From the NCBI GenBank assembly GCA_030530985.1, contig JAUMTX010000005.1, positions 1 to 55,557 of the forward strand: a stretch of DNA of 55,557 bases, in the 5' to 3' direction. Source of the stretch: Corynebacterium sp. GTDB lineage: Bacteria; Actinomycetota; Actinomycetes; Mycobacteriales; Mycobacteriaceae. Positions 27,316 to 36,818 of this stretch are shown here, one piece after another (the first letter of the stretch is position 1; each line of letters opens with the position of its first letter). The notes under the pieces are model-generated. The model was not told the DNA's origin. It saw only the letters and a program-made list of their open reading frames with translations, and ran no database searches. A program made the position numbers and the translations under genes.

Positions 27316-28119
27316 TTAAAGACTCGACCCCGGTAGTGGGGGAAGAACAATGCCCGGAATGGAACTACCACCAAAGAGTGGGGCCACCGGTTGGGCCACA
27401 AAATTCCACTGGCCCCAGTCAGCAGCATAAACATTATTCACATCGCAGGTCACACCATCAATAGTGGTGGCAAGACCGGCCTTCTGGTGAATAGTGACGC
27501 GCTCATGGATCTGGCTATTAGAACCCCAGTCATGCTGCCAGAAGTAGCTACCCAGGCCATCATTCATGGCCCAATTAAGCACATTGAAATTGCCATAGAC
27601 ACCCAGAATCAAATTAGATCCGCGCAGGGTGTCATTAAAGCCCTGCAAATATGGGCGGATCTGCTGGTCATACTGCGCCCAGGTTGGGTTATCGTCAATG
27701 GCTGCATAAATGGGGCGGTTAACTGGGCCGCCCGCTGCAAAGTGAATGCGAATAGCATTCTGTGCGTGGGTAACACCACCCTGATAGCCGGCCTTCCAAT
27801 CAGCCGTATCGCCCTTACCAAACTGGTACACACTGGCCACACCAAGGCCAAGGGCACGCTCGGCATTAGCCTCATTGGCGGTCAATGGCTTACCAAGCAT
27901 CCAGGTTTCGGTGCCTGGCCGGCGATCCGACACATAGCGCACGACACCCAGATGACCGGCATTCTTAATACCCTGGGCGCTTGGAACACCAGCGGCATAA
28001 TCAAGCACAGTGCCAAGAATCGGGCCAAGGGCATGGGCCTTCGGGGCTGCAGCCGAGCCAAGAGCTAAGCCTGCAGCAAGGGTGCCTGTACCAATGAGAA
28101 AATCGCGACGAGAAACCAT
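27316..28119 (-). CDS. Tat-exported DUF1906 (Rv2525c-like) glycoside-hydrolase-like protein
   Basis: A 267-residue protein with a twin-arginine signal (MVSRRDFLIGTGTLAAGLAL, cleavage near AHA) and a TIM-barrel-like DUF1906 domain: LDYAAGVPSAQGIKNAG, VVRYVSDRRPG, GVASVYQFG, IYAAIDDNPTW with likely active-site acids, GVYGNFNVL, YFWQHDWGS, CDVNNVYAADWGQW. The family resembles GH25-type muramidases, and M. tuberculosis Rv2525c is a Tat substrate of the envelope. The tail ends in GIVLPPLPGSSL. ATG 28119 lies 6 bases after TATGAT (28126-28131), a leaderless pattern; the open frame extends 11 codons upstream. Own terminator downstream. Confidence 0.85.
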   Translation of the reverse strand: MVSRRDFLIGTGTLAAGLALGSAAAPKAHALGPILGTVLDYAAGVPSAQGIKNAGHLGVVRYVSDRRPGTETWMLGKPLTANEANAERALGLGVASVYQFGKGDTADWKAGYQGGVTHAQNAIRIHFAAGGPVNRPIYAAIDDNPTWAQYDQQIRPYLQGFNDTLRGSNLILGVYGNFNVLNWAMNDGLGSYFWQHDWGSNSQIHERVTIHQKAGLATTIDGVTCDVNNVYAADWGQWNFVAQPVAPLFGGSSIPGIVLPPLPGSSL

Positions 28120-28301
28120 GATTACATCATAGCGGTTGGGCAGGACTGCCACGAGGGCAGGAGCCGCCGCGAAGATACAGCTAAGCTTCTATTAGTGCAG
28201 GTAAAGGTATGGATGAGGCAGAATTGTCTGGAATATGGCTGGTGAAAAGTGGTGGCTCTCAGGGAATGAAAAAATGCGAAATTTAGTCTAAGCTTAGACC
28301 C

Positions 28302-29114
28302 ATGACCAACTCGGCTTCCATCCCAACTCCATATGAGGATTTGCTCCGCAAGATTCTTGCGGAGGGCACCCACAAGTCTGACCGCACCGGCACCGGCACC
28401 ACTAGCCTTTTTGCCCAGCAGATGCGCTTTGACCTCTCCGAATACTTCCCGCTGATTACCACCAAGAAGGTCTTCACCCGCGGTATTATCGGCGAACTAC
28501 TGTGGTTCCTCAATGGTGATTCCAATATCAATTGGCTCCTTGAGCGCGATATTCACATTTGGGATGAGTGGGCCGATAAGGACGGCAACCTGGGTCCTGT
28601 CTATGGTGTGCAGTGGCGCAGCTGGCCAAGCCCTAATGGCGGCCACATTGACCAGATCAGCCAGGCCCTGGATCAGATTAAGAATAACCCTGATTCCCGT
28701 CGCATTATTGTCTCCGCATGGAATGTGGCAGAAGTAGACAATATGGCTCTTCCACCGTGCCACCTGCTTTTCCAGTTCTATGTGGCTGATGGCAAGCTCT
28801 CCTGCCAGCTCTACCAGCGCAGCGCAGACATGTTCCTTGGTGTGCCTTTCAATATTGCCTCCTATGCCATGCTGACCCACATGTTTGCCCAGCAGGCTGG
28901 CCTTGAGGTTGGTGAGTTCGTCTGGACCGGCGGTGACTGCCATATCTACGACAACCACCGCGAGCAGGTTATGGAGCAGCTCAGCCGTGAGGCTCGCCCA
29001 TACCCACAGCTCAAGCTGAATAAGGCGCAGGATCTCTTTAGCTATGACTTCTCTGATTTTGAGATTATTGGCTACGATCCTCACCCAAAGATTAGCGCCC
29101 CGGTTGCCGTATGA
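28302..29114 (+). CDS. thyA: Thymidylate synthase
   Basis: A 270-residue ThyA that methylates dUMP to dTMP with methylene-tetrahydrofolate. Signatures: [38 protein letters not shown], the catalytic C153 in [31 protein letters not shown], and the C-terminal [13 protein letters not shown] 28302 has TAAGCT (28289-28294) 7 bases upstream and no Shine-Dalgarno, so probably leaderless. folA overlaps its stop by 4 bases, giving tight coupling of thymidylate synthesis with regeneration of tetrahydrofolate. Confidence 0.97.
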   Translation: MTNSASIPTPYEDLLRKILAEGTHKSDRTGTGTTSLFAQQMRFDLSEYFPLITTKKVFTRGIIGELLWFLNGDSNINWLLERDIHIWDEWADKDGNLGPVYGVQWRSWPSPNGGHIDQISQALDQIKNNPDSRRIIVSAWNVAEVDNMALPPCHLLFQFYVADGKLSCQLYQRSADMFLGVPFNIASYAMLTHMFAQQAGLEVGEFVWTGGDCHIYDNHREQVMEQLSREARPYPQLKLNKAQDLFSYDFSDFEIIGYDPHPKISAPVAV

Positions 29115-29623
29115 TTCGCGCCATTTGGGCCCAATCCCGTGACAGAGTTATCGGTGATGGGCAGAGCATGCCATGGCACATCCCTGAGGATTTGGCCTTC
29201 TTTAAAGAAACCACTGGCACCGGTGCAGTGGTCATGGGCTCCAAGACCTGGGATAGTCTGCCGGAGCGCTTCCGCCCACTGCCAAACCGCACCAACTATG
29301 TGTTGACCAGGGGCGATAAAGAATTCCCTGGGGCAACTGTAGTACACAGTGTGGAAGAAATGCGGGACCAGGCAGCAGAGTTTTGGGTCATGGGTGGCGG
29401 TCAAGTCTATGCCACCTTTATGGACCACACCGATGAACTCATTATCACCGAGGTGGATGCGGAACTGGCCACAGTCGTGCCCGGCGCGGTCCATGCCCCT
29501 GCCATTGACCCCGAGATTTTCGGTGAACCAGAGGTACTGATTGACTGGCGCACCAGTGAAAAGGGAACTGTTGCCGGTAGCCCGGCGCGATTCCGAATGC
29601 TGCGCTATACCCGCAAGAGGTAG
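29111..29623 (+). CDS. folA: Dihydrofolate reductase
   Basis: A 170-residue DHFR that reduces dihydrofolate with NADPH, recycling the cofactor oxidised by ThyA. Motifs: [28 protein letters not shown] in shorter parts (the PWHIPED segment holds the active-site acid), [12 protein letters not shown] for NADPH binding, and [13 protein letters not shown]. The ATG overlaps the thyA stop (ATGA). The 3' end overlaps the convergent cobF stop by 19 bases, leaving no room for a terminator between them. Confidence 0.96.
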   Translation: MIRAIWAQSRDRVIGDGQSMPWHIPEDLAFFKETTGTGAVVMGSKTWDSLPERFRPLPNRTNYVLTRGDKEFPGATVVHSVEEMRDQAAEFWVMGGGQVYATFMDHTDELIITEVDAELATVVPGAVHAPAIDPEIFGEPEVLIDWRTSEKGTVAGSPARFRMLRYTRKR

Positions 29624-30339
29624 ATATCCATAATCCAGCCGTGCTCCTCCCGGAGTGCGGCTTTTCTTTGTGCAATGTCTTGGCCAATGTCGGCTACACT
29701 GCCGTGGAGTAGTACTTCTTGGTCCATGGCCACATAGGCACCCCAGTAGATATCACAGTCGGCTGCTGCGGGGCTGAGCCAACTATCCTCACCATCAAGC
29801 ATGACTACAGTATCGGTCGTGAGTGGGGTAGTGCGCTCACGTAATTTGCGGCCAGTCGTGATGGTGATGGGAGCGCCCAACCTATTGAGTGGGATAGTGT
29901 GGGCGGCGCAGAGTGCCTGGATAGCGGTGATGCCAGGAATAATGCTGATTGTGACGCCCGGGATTTTTTCAAAGATACGAAGGGCAGAGTCATAGAGGCT
30001 GGGGTCACCCCAGGCCAAGTAGGCAACATGCTCGAAGGGTTCGATGGCTGCGGCGATGCGCTGGCGGCGCTCATTATGCCACTGTGCGACTGCCTCCTCA
30101 TAGTTCGGGTTGGTGGCGTCACGCTTTGGGTCGGGGATAGAGATCTTCCTAATATCGGCTGGGGCATGTTCGCTAATAATCTGCTCACGAACATCCTCAA
30201 GAATATTGGCGCCAGTAAGCCCACGGGCCGCTTTATCCATAGAGATAATGGCCTGTGCGGAGCCGAGGGCTTTCACCCCTTGGAGGCTAAGGTGCTCAGG
30301 GTTGCCGGTGCCAATGCCGATAATAGAAACATGGGTCAT
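29605..30339 (-). CDS. cobF: Precorrin-6A synthase (deacetylating)
   Basis: A 244-residue tetrapyrrole methylase. The start HVSIIGIGTGNPEHLSLQGV and the YLAWGDPSLYDSALRI and SIIPGITAIQALCA segments are the SAM-binding signatures; the long middle insertion (AVAQWHNERRQRIAAAIEP) distinguishes CobF. It would methylate precorrin-5 at C-1 in the oxygen-dependent route. No other cobalamin genes lie in the window, so its pathway must be elsewhere or incomplete. ATG 30339 follows TACACT (30346-30351) by 6 bases: leaderless. Interesting given the B12 riboswitch 1.1 kb away in front of metE. Confidence 0.88.
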   Translation of the reverse strand: MTHVSIIGIGTGNPEHLSLQGVKALGSAQAIISMDKAARGLTGANILEDVREQIISEHAPADIRKISIPDPKRDATNPNYEEAVAQWHNERRQRIAAAIEPFEHVAYLAWGDPSLYDSALRIFEKIPGVTISIIPGITAIQALCAAHTIPLNRLGAPITITTGRKLRERTTPLTTDTVVMLDGEDSWLSPAAADCDIYWGAYVAMDQEVLLHGSVADIGQDIAQRKAALREEHGWIMDIYLLRV

Positions 30340-30456
30340 GCAACTAGTGTATTGAAAACTGTGGATTAGGCGGATTATGCGCGATATATTTCGTGCTTTG
30401 CCTAAGTTGGTGTATCCTTGAATGCGGTTTAAAAACAGAATTTTCTAAACCTCATT

Positions 30457-30529
30457 GCCTCAGTAGCTCAGTGGATAGAGCACGGCTCTCCTAAAGCCGG
30501 TGTCGGAGGTTCGATTCCTCTCTGGGGCG
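30457..30529 (+). tRNA. tRNA-Arg (anticodon CCT)
   Basis: A 73-base cloverleaf: acceptor GCCTCAG with CTGGGGC, D-arm GCTC/GAGC, anticodon stem CGGCT/AGCCG with loop CTCCTAA (anticodon CCT), T-arm GGAGG-TTCGATT-CCTCT, discriminator G. No CCA is encoded. Terminator follows at 30534. Confidence 0.95.
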
Positions 30530-30533
30530 CAAT

Positions 30534-30566
30534 AACCCGCAGGTCAGTGCCTGTGGGTTTTCTTTT
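30534..30566 (+). terminator. Terminator after tRNA-Arg
   Basis: ACCCGCAGG pairs with CCTGTGGGT (one G-T pair), followed by TTTCTTTT. It lies directly before the methyltransferase gene. Confidence 0.8.
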
Positions 30567-30594
30567 ATGCACGAATTTTAATAGCATGATAGAA

Positions 30595-31398
30595 ATGAAG
30601 CCTTGTGAACCAGCCCGCAGTCTCAGCAATACGGATTCCTATGCCGGGAGTTCACTAGCACTCCTCGTCGATATCCAAAAGGAACTCGATGCCTATTGGA
30701 CCCGTCGCGCCAGGCACTATGACGCCTACCAATTCCACAGCCCACGCACCCAAGCAGAGCGGGCATTATGGGCAGCAAAACTCCGGCCAATTATTGCAGC
30801 TCTTCCTACCCGCAAGGATCAAGCACTGGCCCTCGATATTGGCACCGGATCTGGCTTTATGGCCACGCTGTTAGCAGGCATGGGGCTGCGCACCATGGGC
30901 ATTGACCACGCGCCGGGCATGATTGAGATAGCTGCAGGTCACTGCAAGGAATATGCAGATCTGTCTATAAGCCGCCAAGATGCGGCGAACCTCGCCATTG
31001 TCGATTCCACTGTGGATCTCATTACGGCCCGCTTTGTGCTGTGGACCATGCGCTCCCCGCTGGATGTGGTGCGCGAATGGCATAGGGTACTCAAAACCGG
31101 TGGGGTAGCGGTGTGCATTGATGCCCCATGGTTTCCGGATGGGGAAGGTGTGGATATTAGTGCGCCAGGCAATGAAGGGCCAGAGCGCTTTAGTGCCACC
31201 TATACCGCAGAGGTCATGTCGCAGTTGCCATTGAGTCGCGTTCGTGATGTCGCGCCCTATGAGCAGGTATTTCTTGAAGCTGGCTTTAGGGATGTCTCCG
31301 TATATGCCGTGCCAGAAGTGGCTGATTTGGACGCCCAATTTGGTACCGCGCCGGGCCATATTTCACGCCCACACTTTATTGTGATTGGCCGTAAGTAA
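30595..31398 (+). CDS. Class I SAM-dependent methyltransferase
   Basis: A 267-residue methyltransferase (Methyltransf_11/25 type). The N-terminal part DIQKELDAYWTRRARHYDAYQ leads to motif I LALDIGTGSGFMATLLAGMG, the acidic ribose-binding D in GIDHAPGM, motif II SRQDAANL, and the later RVLKTGGVAVCIDAPW. Ends with a beta-strand (RPHFIVIGR). ATG 30595 sits 7 bases after TAGCAT (30582-30587): leaderless; an in-frame ATG at 30586 is possible. It lies between the tRNA terminator and the metE riboswitch. The acceptor is unknown; a part in corrinoid or metallophore chemistry is only a thought prompted by cobF nearby. Confidence 0.8.
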   Translation: MKPCEPARSLSNTDSYAGSSLALLVDIQKELDAYWTRRARHYDAYQFHSPRTQAERALWAAKLRPIIAALPTRKDQALALDIGTGSGFMATLLAGMGLRTMGIDHAPGMIEIAAGHCKEYADLSISRQDAANLAIVDSTVDLITARFVLWTMRSPLDVVREWHRVLKTGGVAVCIDAPWFPDGEGVDISAPGNEGPERFSATYTAEVMSQLPLSRVRDVAPYEQVFLEAGFRDVSVYAVPEVADLDAQFGTAPGHISRPHFIVIGRK

Positions 31399-31489
31399 AA
31401 ATAAGATTTGCGGTTTTTATCTAATCCCTGGTCAGGGGATAGTTTTCTACGTCTATTTTGTTTAGACCGCTTTGTCTACTAGACTGAGT

Positions 31490-31632
31490 GGTACACAGTC
31501 TTCCAATCCGGGAAGAAAAACAGGGAACTCCGGTGAGAATCCGGGACAGTCCCGCTACGGTATACGCCCGCAGCCCGCTCCATTTAGCCAGCCGCATAGA
31601 GGCGCAAAGTCCGATTTTACCTGCTGTGTACC
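31490..31632 (+). promoter_or_regulatory. Cobalamin riboswitch upstream of metE
   Basis: The element opens and closes with a 9-bp P1 stem, GGTACACAG (31490-31498) and CTGTGTACC (31624-31632). Inside are the conserved core segments of the B12-box class: GGGAACTCCGGTGAGAATCC followed by GGGACAGTCCCGCTACGGT, then CCAGCCGCATAGAGGCG. TAGACT (31480-31485) upstream could be a -10. It precedes metE by 36 bases; metE's ribosome site (GAGGGA) follows, which favours translational control. Expected effect: adenosylcobalamin lowers MetE synthesis. Confidence 0.92.
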
Positions 31633-31668
31633 GCCACTTATTGACGAGGATCAACGAGGGATTATCTC

Positions 31669-33849
31669 ATGACCAATCTTTTTGCTGCCACTATTGCAGC
31701 ACCACCCCGCATTGGGGCCAAGCGCGAACTCAAGTTCGCTCTCGAAAATTTCTGGGCCGGCCGTATTGATGAAGAAGAGCTTCTGAATACCGCCAGGACA
31801 ATCAACACAAGCTACGCTTTGGGCCTCGAAGCCGCAGGCTTTGATTCCATCCCCACTATCGGCACCAGCCTCTATGACAGTGTTCTGGACCTGAGCGCCG
31901 CATTGGGCGTACTGCCAGCCCGCTTTGCAGGGCTTGAACCATTGGAGGCCTATTTCGCCACGGCGCGTGGCCGGGATAATCACCCAGCCGCAGCAATGAA
32001 GAAGTGGTTCAATACGAATTACCACTACATTGTTCCTGAATTGCAGGAGGCAGTGGATGAGAAGAGCCTGAACCTTGCACCCAAGGCAGATATCTTCCTT
32101 GATGGGGTAGAAACCCTCATTGCAGCAGGCATTCCGGCCCACAAGATCCGTCCAGTATTGGTCGGCCCAGCCACCTATTTGTATCTCTCCGATCTGCACA
32201 AACCCTACGATAAGCAGCTGCTTATCCAATTCTTTGAGGCCTTCCGCGTGATTCTTCGCGCCTTGGCTAAGACAGGGGTTGGCTTTATCCAGATTGATGA
32301 ACCAGTATTCGCCTTGGATTTCCTGGCCGAGAATCCAGTGATTCGGGCAAGCCTGGTTGCAGAGTATCGCCAATTGGCTCGTGAGTTTAATAACCTCATT
32401 GTGGCAAGTTATTTCGGTGAGCCAGATTTGCTCATTGATAGTTTGGATGGCGTGGGCCTGGCAGGCCTTGCCATTGATGTGACTACGCGCAGCGCGTCAT
32501 CGGAGCCGATTTCCACCCGCACCCCGCTTATTCTTGGTGTGGTGGATGGCCGCAATATTTGGGCCCTGACTGCAGAGCAGAATGCGGCGCGCAGCGCCAA
32601 TATTAGTGCGCCAGCCATTGCCCGCAGCAGTTCCTGCTCCTTGCTTCATGTGCCTTATGATTCCTCGGTGGAGTCCTTCCCGGATGCCTTGGCTAGCCGG
32701 GTGAGTTTCGGTTATGACAAGTGGAAGGAGATTCTGCACCCAGAGAATCTTCCACGTCATTCATCAAAGGTGCAGGTAGATACCTCGGTGGCGCAGATCT
32801 ACCGCGATGATTTCGAGGTGCGTGTGGCCTCCCAGCCATCCCTGGGCCCGCTGCCAACCACCACTATTGGTTCCTTCCCACAGACTGCGGAGCTTCGTGC
32901 CCTGCGCGCTGATTATCGTGCCGGCCGTATTTCGAGCGATGCCTATGATGCCGGCATCAAGGCCTATATTGCTGAGTGCATTAAGCTCCAGGAGGAACTG
33001 GGCCTTGATGTTTTGGTGCACGGTGAGCCGGAGCGCAATGACATGGTCCAGTACTTTGCGGAGCTACTACCTGGCTGCGCTACCACCAGCTTTGGCTGGG
33101 TGCAGTCCTATGGTTCGCGCTGCGTACGACCCCCAATTATTTATTCTGATGTCACGCCGGCCCCGGAGGGTTTGGGTACTTCCTGGTTTAAGTATGCGCA
33201 GAGCCTGACTGCTAAGCCAGTCAAGGGCATGCTGACTGGCCCAGTGACCATTATTGCGTGGAGCTTTGTGCGTGAAGACCAGCCGCTGGCAGTCACGGCA
33301 GGCCAGATTGCGGCCGCTTTGCGCACTGAGATTGCTGCCCTAGAGGAAGCGGGCGCCCAGCATATCCAGGTGGATGAGCCAGCTATTCGTGAGCTGTTGC
33401 CACTCAAGAAGGCAGAGCAGGCTGAGTATTTTGAGTGGGCCACTCGTGCTTTCCGCCAGGCCACTGGCGGGGCCAAGAATTCCACGGTGATTCATACCCA
33501 CATGTGCTATTCGGCCTTTGAGGAAATCATTGATATTATTGCCGGCCTTGATGCGGATGTGATCAGTATTGAGGCGGCTCGCGATAGTGGGGCAGTGGCC
33601 ACTGGTCTTGCCGAGTCCCCATTGGTGGCTAGTCGCGGCATTGGTCTTGGTGTGTGGGATATTCACTCCCCACGGGTACCGAGCGTGGAAGAAATTTCGG
33701 CCCATATTCGCCGCAATAGGGCGGTGTTGCCCCATATTTGGGTCAACCCTGACTGCGGTTTGAAAACTCGCGGCTGGGAGGAGTGCATCGCATCCCTGCG
33801 CAACATGGTTGAGGCAGTGCAGAATACTCTCGCACCGGTAGCCAAGTAA
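31669..33849 (+). CDS. metE: Cobalamin-independent methionine synthase
   Basis: A 726-residue MetE that methylates homocysteine from methyl-tetrahydropteroyl-glutamate without B12. The N-terminal domain begins RIGAKRELKFALENFWAGR. The C-terminal catalytic barrel shows LPTTTIGSFPQTAELRALR, DVLVHGEPERNDMVQYF, the zinc ligands in IHTHMCYSAFEEI (His and Cys) and in GLGVWDIHSPRVPS and NPDCGLKTRGWEE (second Cys). Length is a little short of the usual 750 but complete. GAGGGA before ATG 31669. Controlled by the riboswitch just upstream, so this organism most likely also has a B12-dependent synthase elsewhere. Confidence 0.97.
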   Translation: MTNLFAATIAAPPRIGAKRELKFALENFWAGRIDEEELLNTARTINTSYALGLEAAGFDSIPTIGTSLYDSVLDLSAALGVLPARFAGLEPLEAYFATARGRDNHPAAAMKKWFNTNYHYIVPELQEAVDEKSLNLAPKADIFLDGVETLIAAGIPAHKIRPVLVGPATYLYLSDLHKPYDKQLLIQFFEAFRVILRALAKTGVGFIQIDEPVFALDFLAENPVIRASLVAEYRQLAREFNNLIVASYFGEPDLLIDSLDGVGLAGLAIDVTTRSASSEPISTRTPLILGVVDGRNIWALTAEQNAARSANISAPAIARSSSCSLLHVPYDSSVESFPDALASRVSFGYDKWKEILHPENLPRHSSKVQVDTSVAQIYRDDFEVRVASQPSLGPLPTTTIGSFPQTAELRALRADYRAGRISSDAYDAGIKAYIAECIKLQEELGLDVLVHGEPERNDMVQYFAELLPGCATTSFGWVQSYGSRCVRPPIIYSDVTPAPEGLGTSWFKYAQSLTAKPVKGMLTGPVTIIAWSFVREDQPLAVTAGQIAAALRTEIAALEEAGAQHIQVDEPAIRELLPLKKAEQAEYFEWATRAFRQATGGAKNSTVIHTHMCYSAFEEIIDIIAGLDADVISIEAARDSGAVATGLAESPLVASRGIGLGVWDIHSPRVPSVEEISAHIRRNRAVLPHIWVNPDCGLKTRGWEECIASLRNMVEAVQNTLAPVAK

Positions 33850-33865
33850 ATACGCTAGCTACGCC

Positions 33866-33902
33866 AAAGCGGGAAGATCCGTGTGGATCTTCCCGCTTTT
33901 TG
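33866..33902. terminator. Terminator between metE and cysQ
   Basis: AAAGCGGGAAGATCC and GGATCTTCCCGCTTTTT form a 14-15-bp stem with a GTGT loop; works for metE and could serve the convergent cysQ. Confidence 0.92.
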
Positions 33903-33938
33903 TGTATTCCACAAAAATGGAAATGTCGGCACTAGCCT

Positions 33939-34700
33939 TTAGTAATGGCCGTGCTCTTCCTTGTAGGCAGCCAGGGCCTCAAGGAGCTCGTCGGCGATTT
34001 CCTTGCGGCATACGAGGAAGTCGGAGACGAAGGTGTCATTATTGTTATAGCGCAGTGGGCTGCCATCCAGACGGGAGCAGTGAAGGCCAGCGGCCATGCA
34101 CACACCGATTGGGGCGGCGGAGTCCCACTCATACTGACCACCGGAGTGGATATAGGCATCATAGTCGCCGAGCAGAACGTGCATGCACTTAGCACCGGCA
34201 GAACCCATGAGGTTAAGCTCATAGCCGAGCTTATCGGCAATGGCCTTACCAATTTCAGGCTCATGGTTCTTGGAGACAACGAGCTTCTTGGTGAGCGGAC
34301 CACCAACAGCCTTAGCATCGCCGCTGCTGAATACGGTGCCCAGGTCAGGCAGGGAGACAGCACACTTGGTTGGGATACCAGCCTCAACCAGAGCAATGTG
34401 GACACCCCAGTCCTGGCTACCGGAGGAATAATCCAGGGTGCCATCCAATGGGTCAATGATCCAGGTGCGGGTCTTCTTCAGACGAGTGAGGTCATCAGCG
34501 GCCTCCTCGGAAAGAACACCATCCTCAGGGCGGTGGATTTCCAAAACGCGGGCAATCCACGCCTGGGCAATCTGATCGCCAGCATCGCCGAGGGTGCGGT
34601 CGGCAAGCAGACCACCAATGCGGGCGGCACGCAGAATATCGCCAGCACCCTCAGCAAGGCGGCGGGCTAGACGAAGATCGTCAAGGTAAACAGCAGTCAT
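33939..34700 (-). CDS. cysQ: CysQ-type 3'(2'),5'-bisphosphate nucleotidase
   Basis: A 253-residue inositol-monophosphatase-fold enzyme that removes the 3' phosphate of PAP/PAPS made in sulfate assimilation. Metal-site motifs: GVLSEEAADD (acidic ligands), WIIDPLDGTLDYSSGSQDW, and YEWDSAAPIGVCMAAG. ATG 34700 follows GGAGAG by a few bases; the frame extends 27 codons further, into pgi, without a better start. It begins 10 bases after the pgi stop, so the two are co-transcribed. Distinguished from plain inositol phosphatases by length and by SSGSQDW, but substrate choice is inferred. Confidence 0.85.
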   Translation of the reverse strand: MTAVYLDDLRLARRLAEGAGDILRAARIGGLLADRTLGDAGDQIAQAWIARVLEIHRPEDGVLSEEAADDLTRLKKTRTWIIDPLDGTLDYSSGSQDWGVHIALVEAGIPTKCAVSLPDLGTVFSSGDAKAVGGPLTKKLVVSKNHEPEIGKAIADKLGYELNLMGSAGAKCMHVLLGDYDAYIHSGGQYEWDSAAPIGVCMAAGLHCSRLDGSPLRYNNNDTFVSDFLVCRKEIADELLEALAAYKEEHGHY

Positions 34701-34710
34701 CGGACTCTCC

Positions 34711-36348
34711 TTAGCGGTTAGCGCGGAACCAGCGGATAAGCTCATCGGTGGAGCTATCGCCGGAATCTGGGGTTTCAGCACCAGTCACAGCTGGCAGAAG
34801 GTCGCCGGCCTGCTTCTTACCAAGCTCAACACCCCACTGGTCAAAGGAGTTGATATCCCAAATCAGACCCTCGGTAAAGACAATGTGCTCATAGAGAGCA
34901 ATGAGGGAACCAAGGATGAATGGGGTGAGTTCCTCAGCAAGAATGGTGGTGGTTGGGCGGTTACCAGGCATAACCTTGTGTGTAACGAGCTCAACTGGAA
35001 CACCCTCAGCAGCAATCTCCTGCTCGTTCTTACCAAAAGCCAAAACCTTGGTCTGAGCGAAGAAATTGGACATGAGCAGGTCGTGCATGGAGCCGGTGCC
35101 ATCGGCGGTGGCCAGGTCCTGACGTGGACGGGCAAAACCAATGAAGTCAGCTGGGATAACACGGGTACCCTGGTGCATCAGCTGGTAGAAAGCGTGCTGG
35201 CCATTGGTGCCTGGCTCGCCCCAGTAGATTTCACCAGTATCCACGGTGACAGCGGTGCCGTCGTGACGCACGCTCTTACCATTGGACTCCATGGTCAGCT
35301 GCTGCAGGTATGCAGGGAAGCGACCCAGGTCCTGGGAGTATGGGAGCACAGCGTGGGTCTCATAGCCGAAGAAGTCGCCGTACCAAACACCGAGCATACC
35401 CATGAGGAATGGGATATTGGACTCGAGTGGGGTATTGAGGAAGTGCTCATCCATGGCGCGGAAACCAGCAAGGAACTGCTCAAAGTTTTCCTTACCAATG
35501 GCAATCATGAGGGAAAGACCAATGGCGGAGTCAACGGAATAACGGCCGCCAACCCAGTCCCAGAAGCCAAACATATTGGCAGTGTCGATACCGAACTCGG
35601 CTACCTTCTCAGCATTGGTGGACACAGCAACGAAGTGCTTAGCCACAGCAGCCTCATCATTGGCGCTCTCGAGGAACCAGCGCTTAGCAGCGTGAGCATT
35701 AGCCAGGGTCTCCTGGGTGGTGAAGGTCTTAGAAGCCACAATGAAGAGGGTGGTTTCAGGATTAACCTTGCCCAGGACTGCAGCCATATCGGCTGGGTCA
35801 ACATTGGAAACAAAATGGCTGGTGATATTAGCGGCAGCGTCGCAACGCAGGGCCTTAACGGCCATGGCAGGACCAAGGTCCGAACCACCAATACCGATAT
35901 TGACAACATCGGTGATCTGCTTGCCGGTGTAGCCGAGCCACTCGCCGGAGCGGACCTTATCGGAGAATTCACCCATGCGGCCAAGAACCTCATGGACATC
36001 GCCGGTGACATCCTGGCCATCAACAACCAATGGCTCGGAGGCTGGGCGGCGCAGGGCGGTGTGGAGCACGCTACGATCCTCGGTGTTATTAATGTGCTCA
36101 CCGGAGAACATCTTTGCGCGGTAGTCTTCAAGACCAGCAGCCTTAGCCAAAGCAACGAACTTTGCCACAGTTTCCTCATTAATGAGGTTCTTGGACAGGT
36201 CTACGTGCAGGCCGGCACCGTCGAAGCTGAACTTAGCGGCACGCTCAGAATCAGCTGCGAAAAGTGCACGAAGGTTGGTGTCCTTGATTTCATGAAGATG
36301 AGCAGCCAGGTCCTGCCACTCAGTAGACTTCGTAATGTCAGAAGACAT
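34711..36348 (-). CDS. pgi: Glucose-6-phosphate isomerase
   Basis: A 545-residue Pgi that interconverts glucose-6-phosphate and fructose-6-phosphate. Signatures: [48 protein letters not shown], the active-site Glu in [12 protein letters not shown], and [10 protein letters not shown]; the terminal [18 protein letters not shown] is the PGI signature with catalytic Gln/Lys. AAAGGAG precedes ATG 36348. It lies 137 bases downstream of chorismate mutase in the order seen in other corynebacteria and is followed by cysQ. Confidence 0.97.
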   Translation of the reverse strand: MSSDITKSTEWQDLAAHLHEIKDTNLRALFAADSERAAKFSFDGAGLHVDLSKNLINEETVAKFVALAKAAGLEDYRAKMFSGEHINNTEDRSVLHTALRRPASEPLVVDGQDVTGDVHEVLGRMGEFSDKVRSGEWLGYTGKQITDVVNIGIGGSDLGPAMAVKALRCDAAANITSHFVSNVDPADMAAVLGKVNPETTLFIVASKTFTTQETLANAHAAKRWFLESANDEAAVAKHFVAVSTNAEKVAEFGIDTANMFGFWDWVGGRYSVDSAIGLSLMIAIGKENFEQFLAGFRAMDEHFLNTPLESNIPFLMGMLGVWYGDFFGYETHAVLPYSQDLGRFPAYLQQLTMESNGKSVRHDGTAVTVDTGEIYWGEPGTNGQHAFYQLMHQGTRVIPADFIGFARPRQDLATADGTGSMHDLLMSNFFAQTKVLAFGKNEQEIAAEGVPVELVTHKVMPGNRPTTTILAEELTPFILGSLIALYEHIVFTEGLIWDINSFDQWGVELGKKQAGDLLPAVTGAETPDSGDSSTDELIRWFRANR

Positions 36349-36485
36349 TAGTAGTTGCTCCTTTGAAAAAGTAATAGAAAATAAATTAAAACAAACCAGG
36401 ATCTAGGGTAGTCTCTTTTGGGTGAGCTGGCCACATATTCGAAGATAATGAGGTAATTCTCACGTCCCTATATCTGGGATATGAG

Positions 36486-36782
36486 CTATAGCTTCCCGCG
36501 ACCCATGCGCAGCAGGAGATTAGCCAAGTTTGGTCCTTCCTCACCAATCTCCTCGCGGAATTCATTGATAATCTGCACTTCACGGGTATGTACCAGGCGG
36601 GTACCACCCGAACCCATGCGTGTACGACCCACCGCTTGGCTAATAGTGGCGCGGCGTTTCACCGCATCCAAAATAACGCGATCCAGACGGTCAATTTCCG
36701 CCCGGTACTGTTTAATCTCAGCATCGGAGAGCGGGTCATCCGTGCCTGTTGGTATGCGGATTTCAAATTCATGCTCACTCAT
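36486..36782 (-). CDS. Chorismate mutase (AroQ delta type)
   Basis: A 98-residue all-helical chorismate mutase that makes prephenate for Phe and Tyr. Helix 1 AEIKQYRAEIDRLDRVILDAVKRRATISQAVG has the typical I-D-x-L-D and K-x-R-R residues; GSGGTRLVHTREVQIIN carries further active-site residues, as in Rv0948c and C. glutamicum. Such small AroQ-delta enzymes are weak alone and are activated by binding DAHP synthase; that is family knowledge. Divergent from pcrA with 36 bases between starts, so their promoters interleave. A TAGACT box is 12 bases before the ATG. Confidence 0.92.
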   Translation of the reverse strand: MSEHEFEIRIPTGTDDPLSDAEIKQYRAEIDRLDRVILDAVKRRATISQAVGRTRMGSGGTRLVHTREVQIINEFREEIGEEGPNLANLLLRMGRGKL

Positions 36783-36818
36783 ACATGTGATTTTAGTCTA
36801 TTCCTGTACCGTAGAAGT

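Noticed and set aside
30457..30529. tRNA-Arg as an integration site of a mobile island
   Set aside because: No integrase, no repeated 3' tRNA fragment and no foreign-looking block beside it; the following genes look native.
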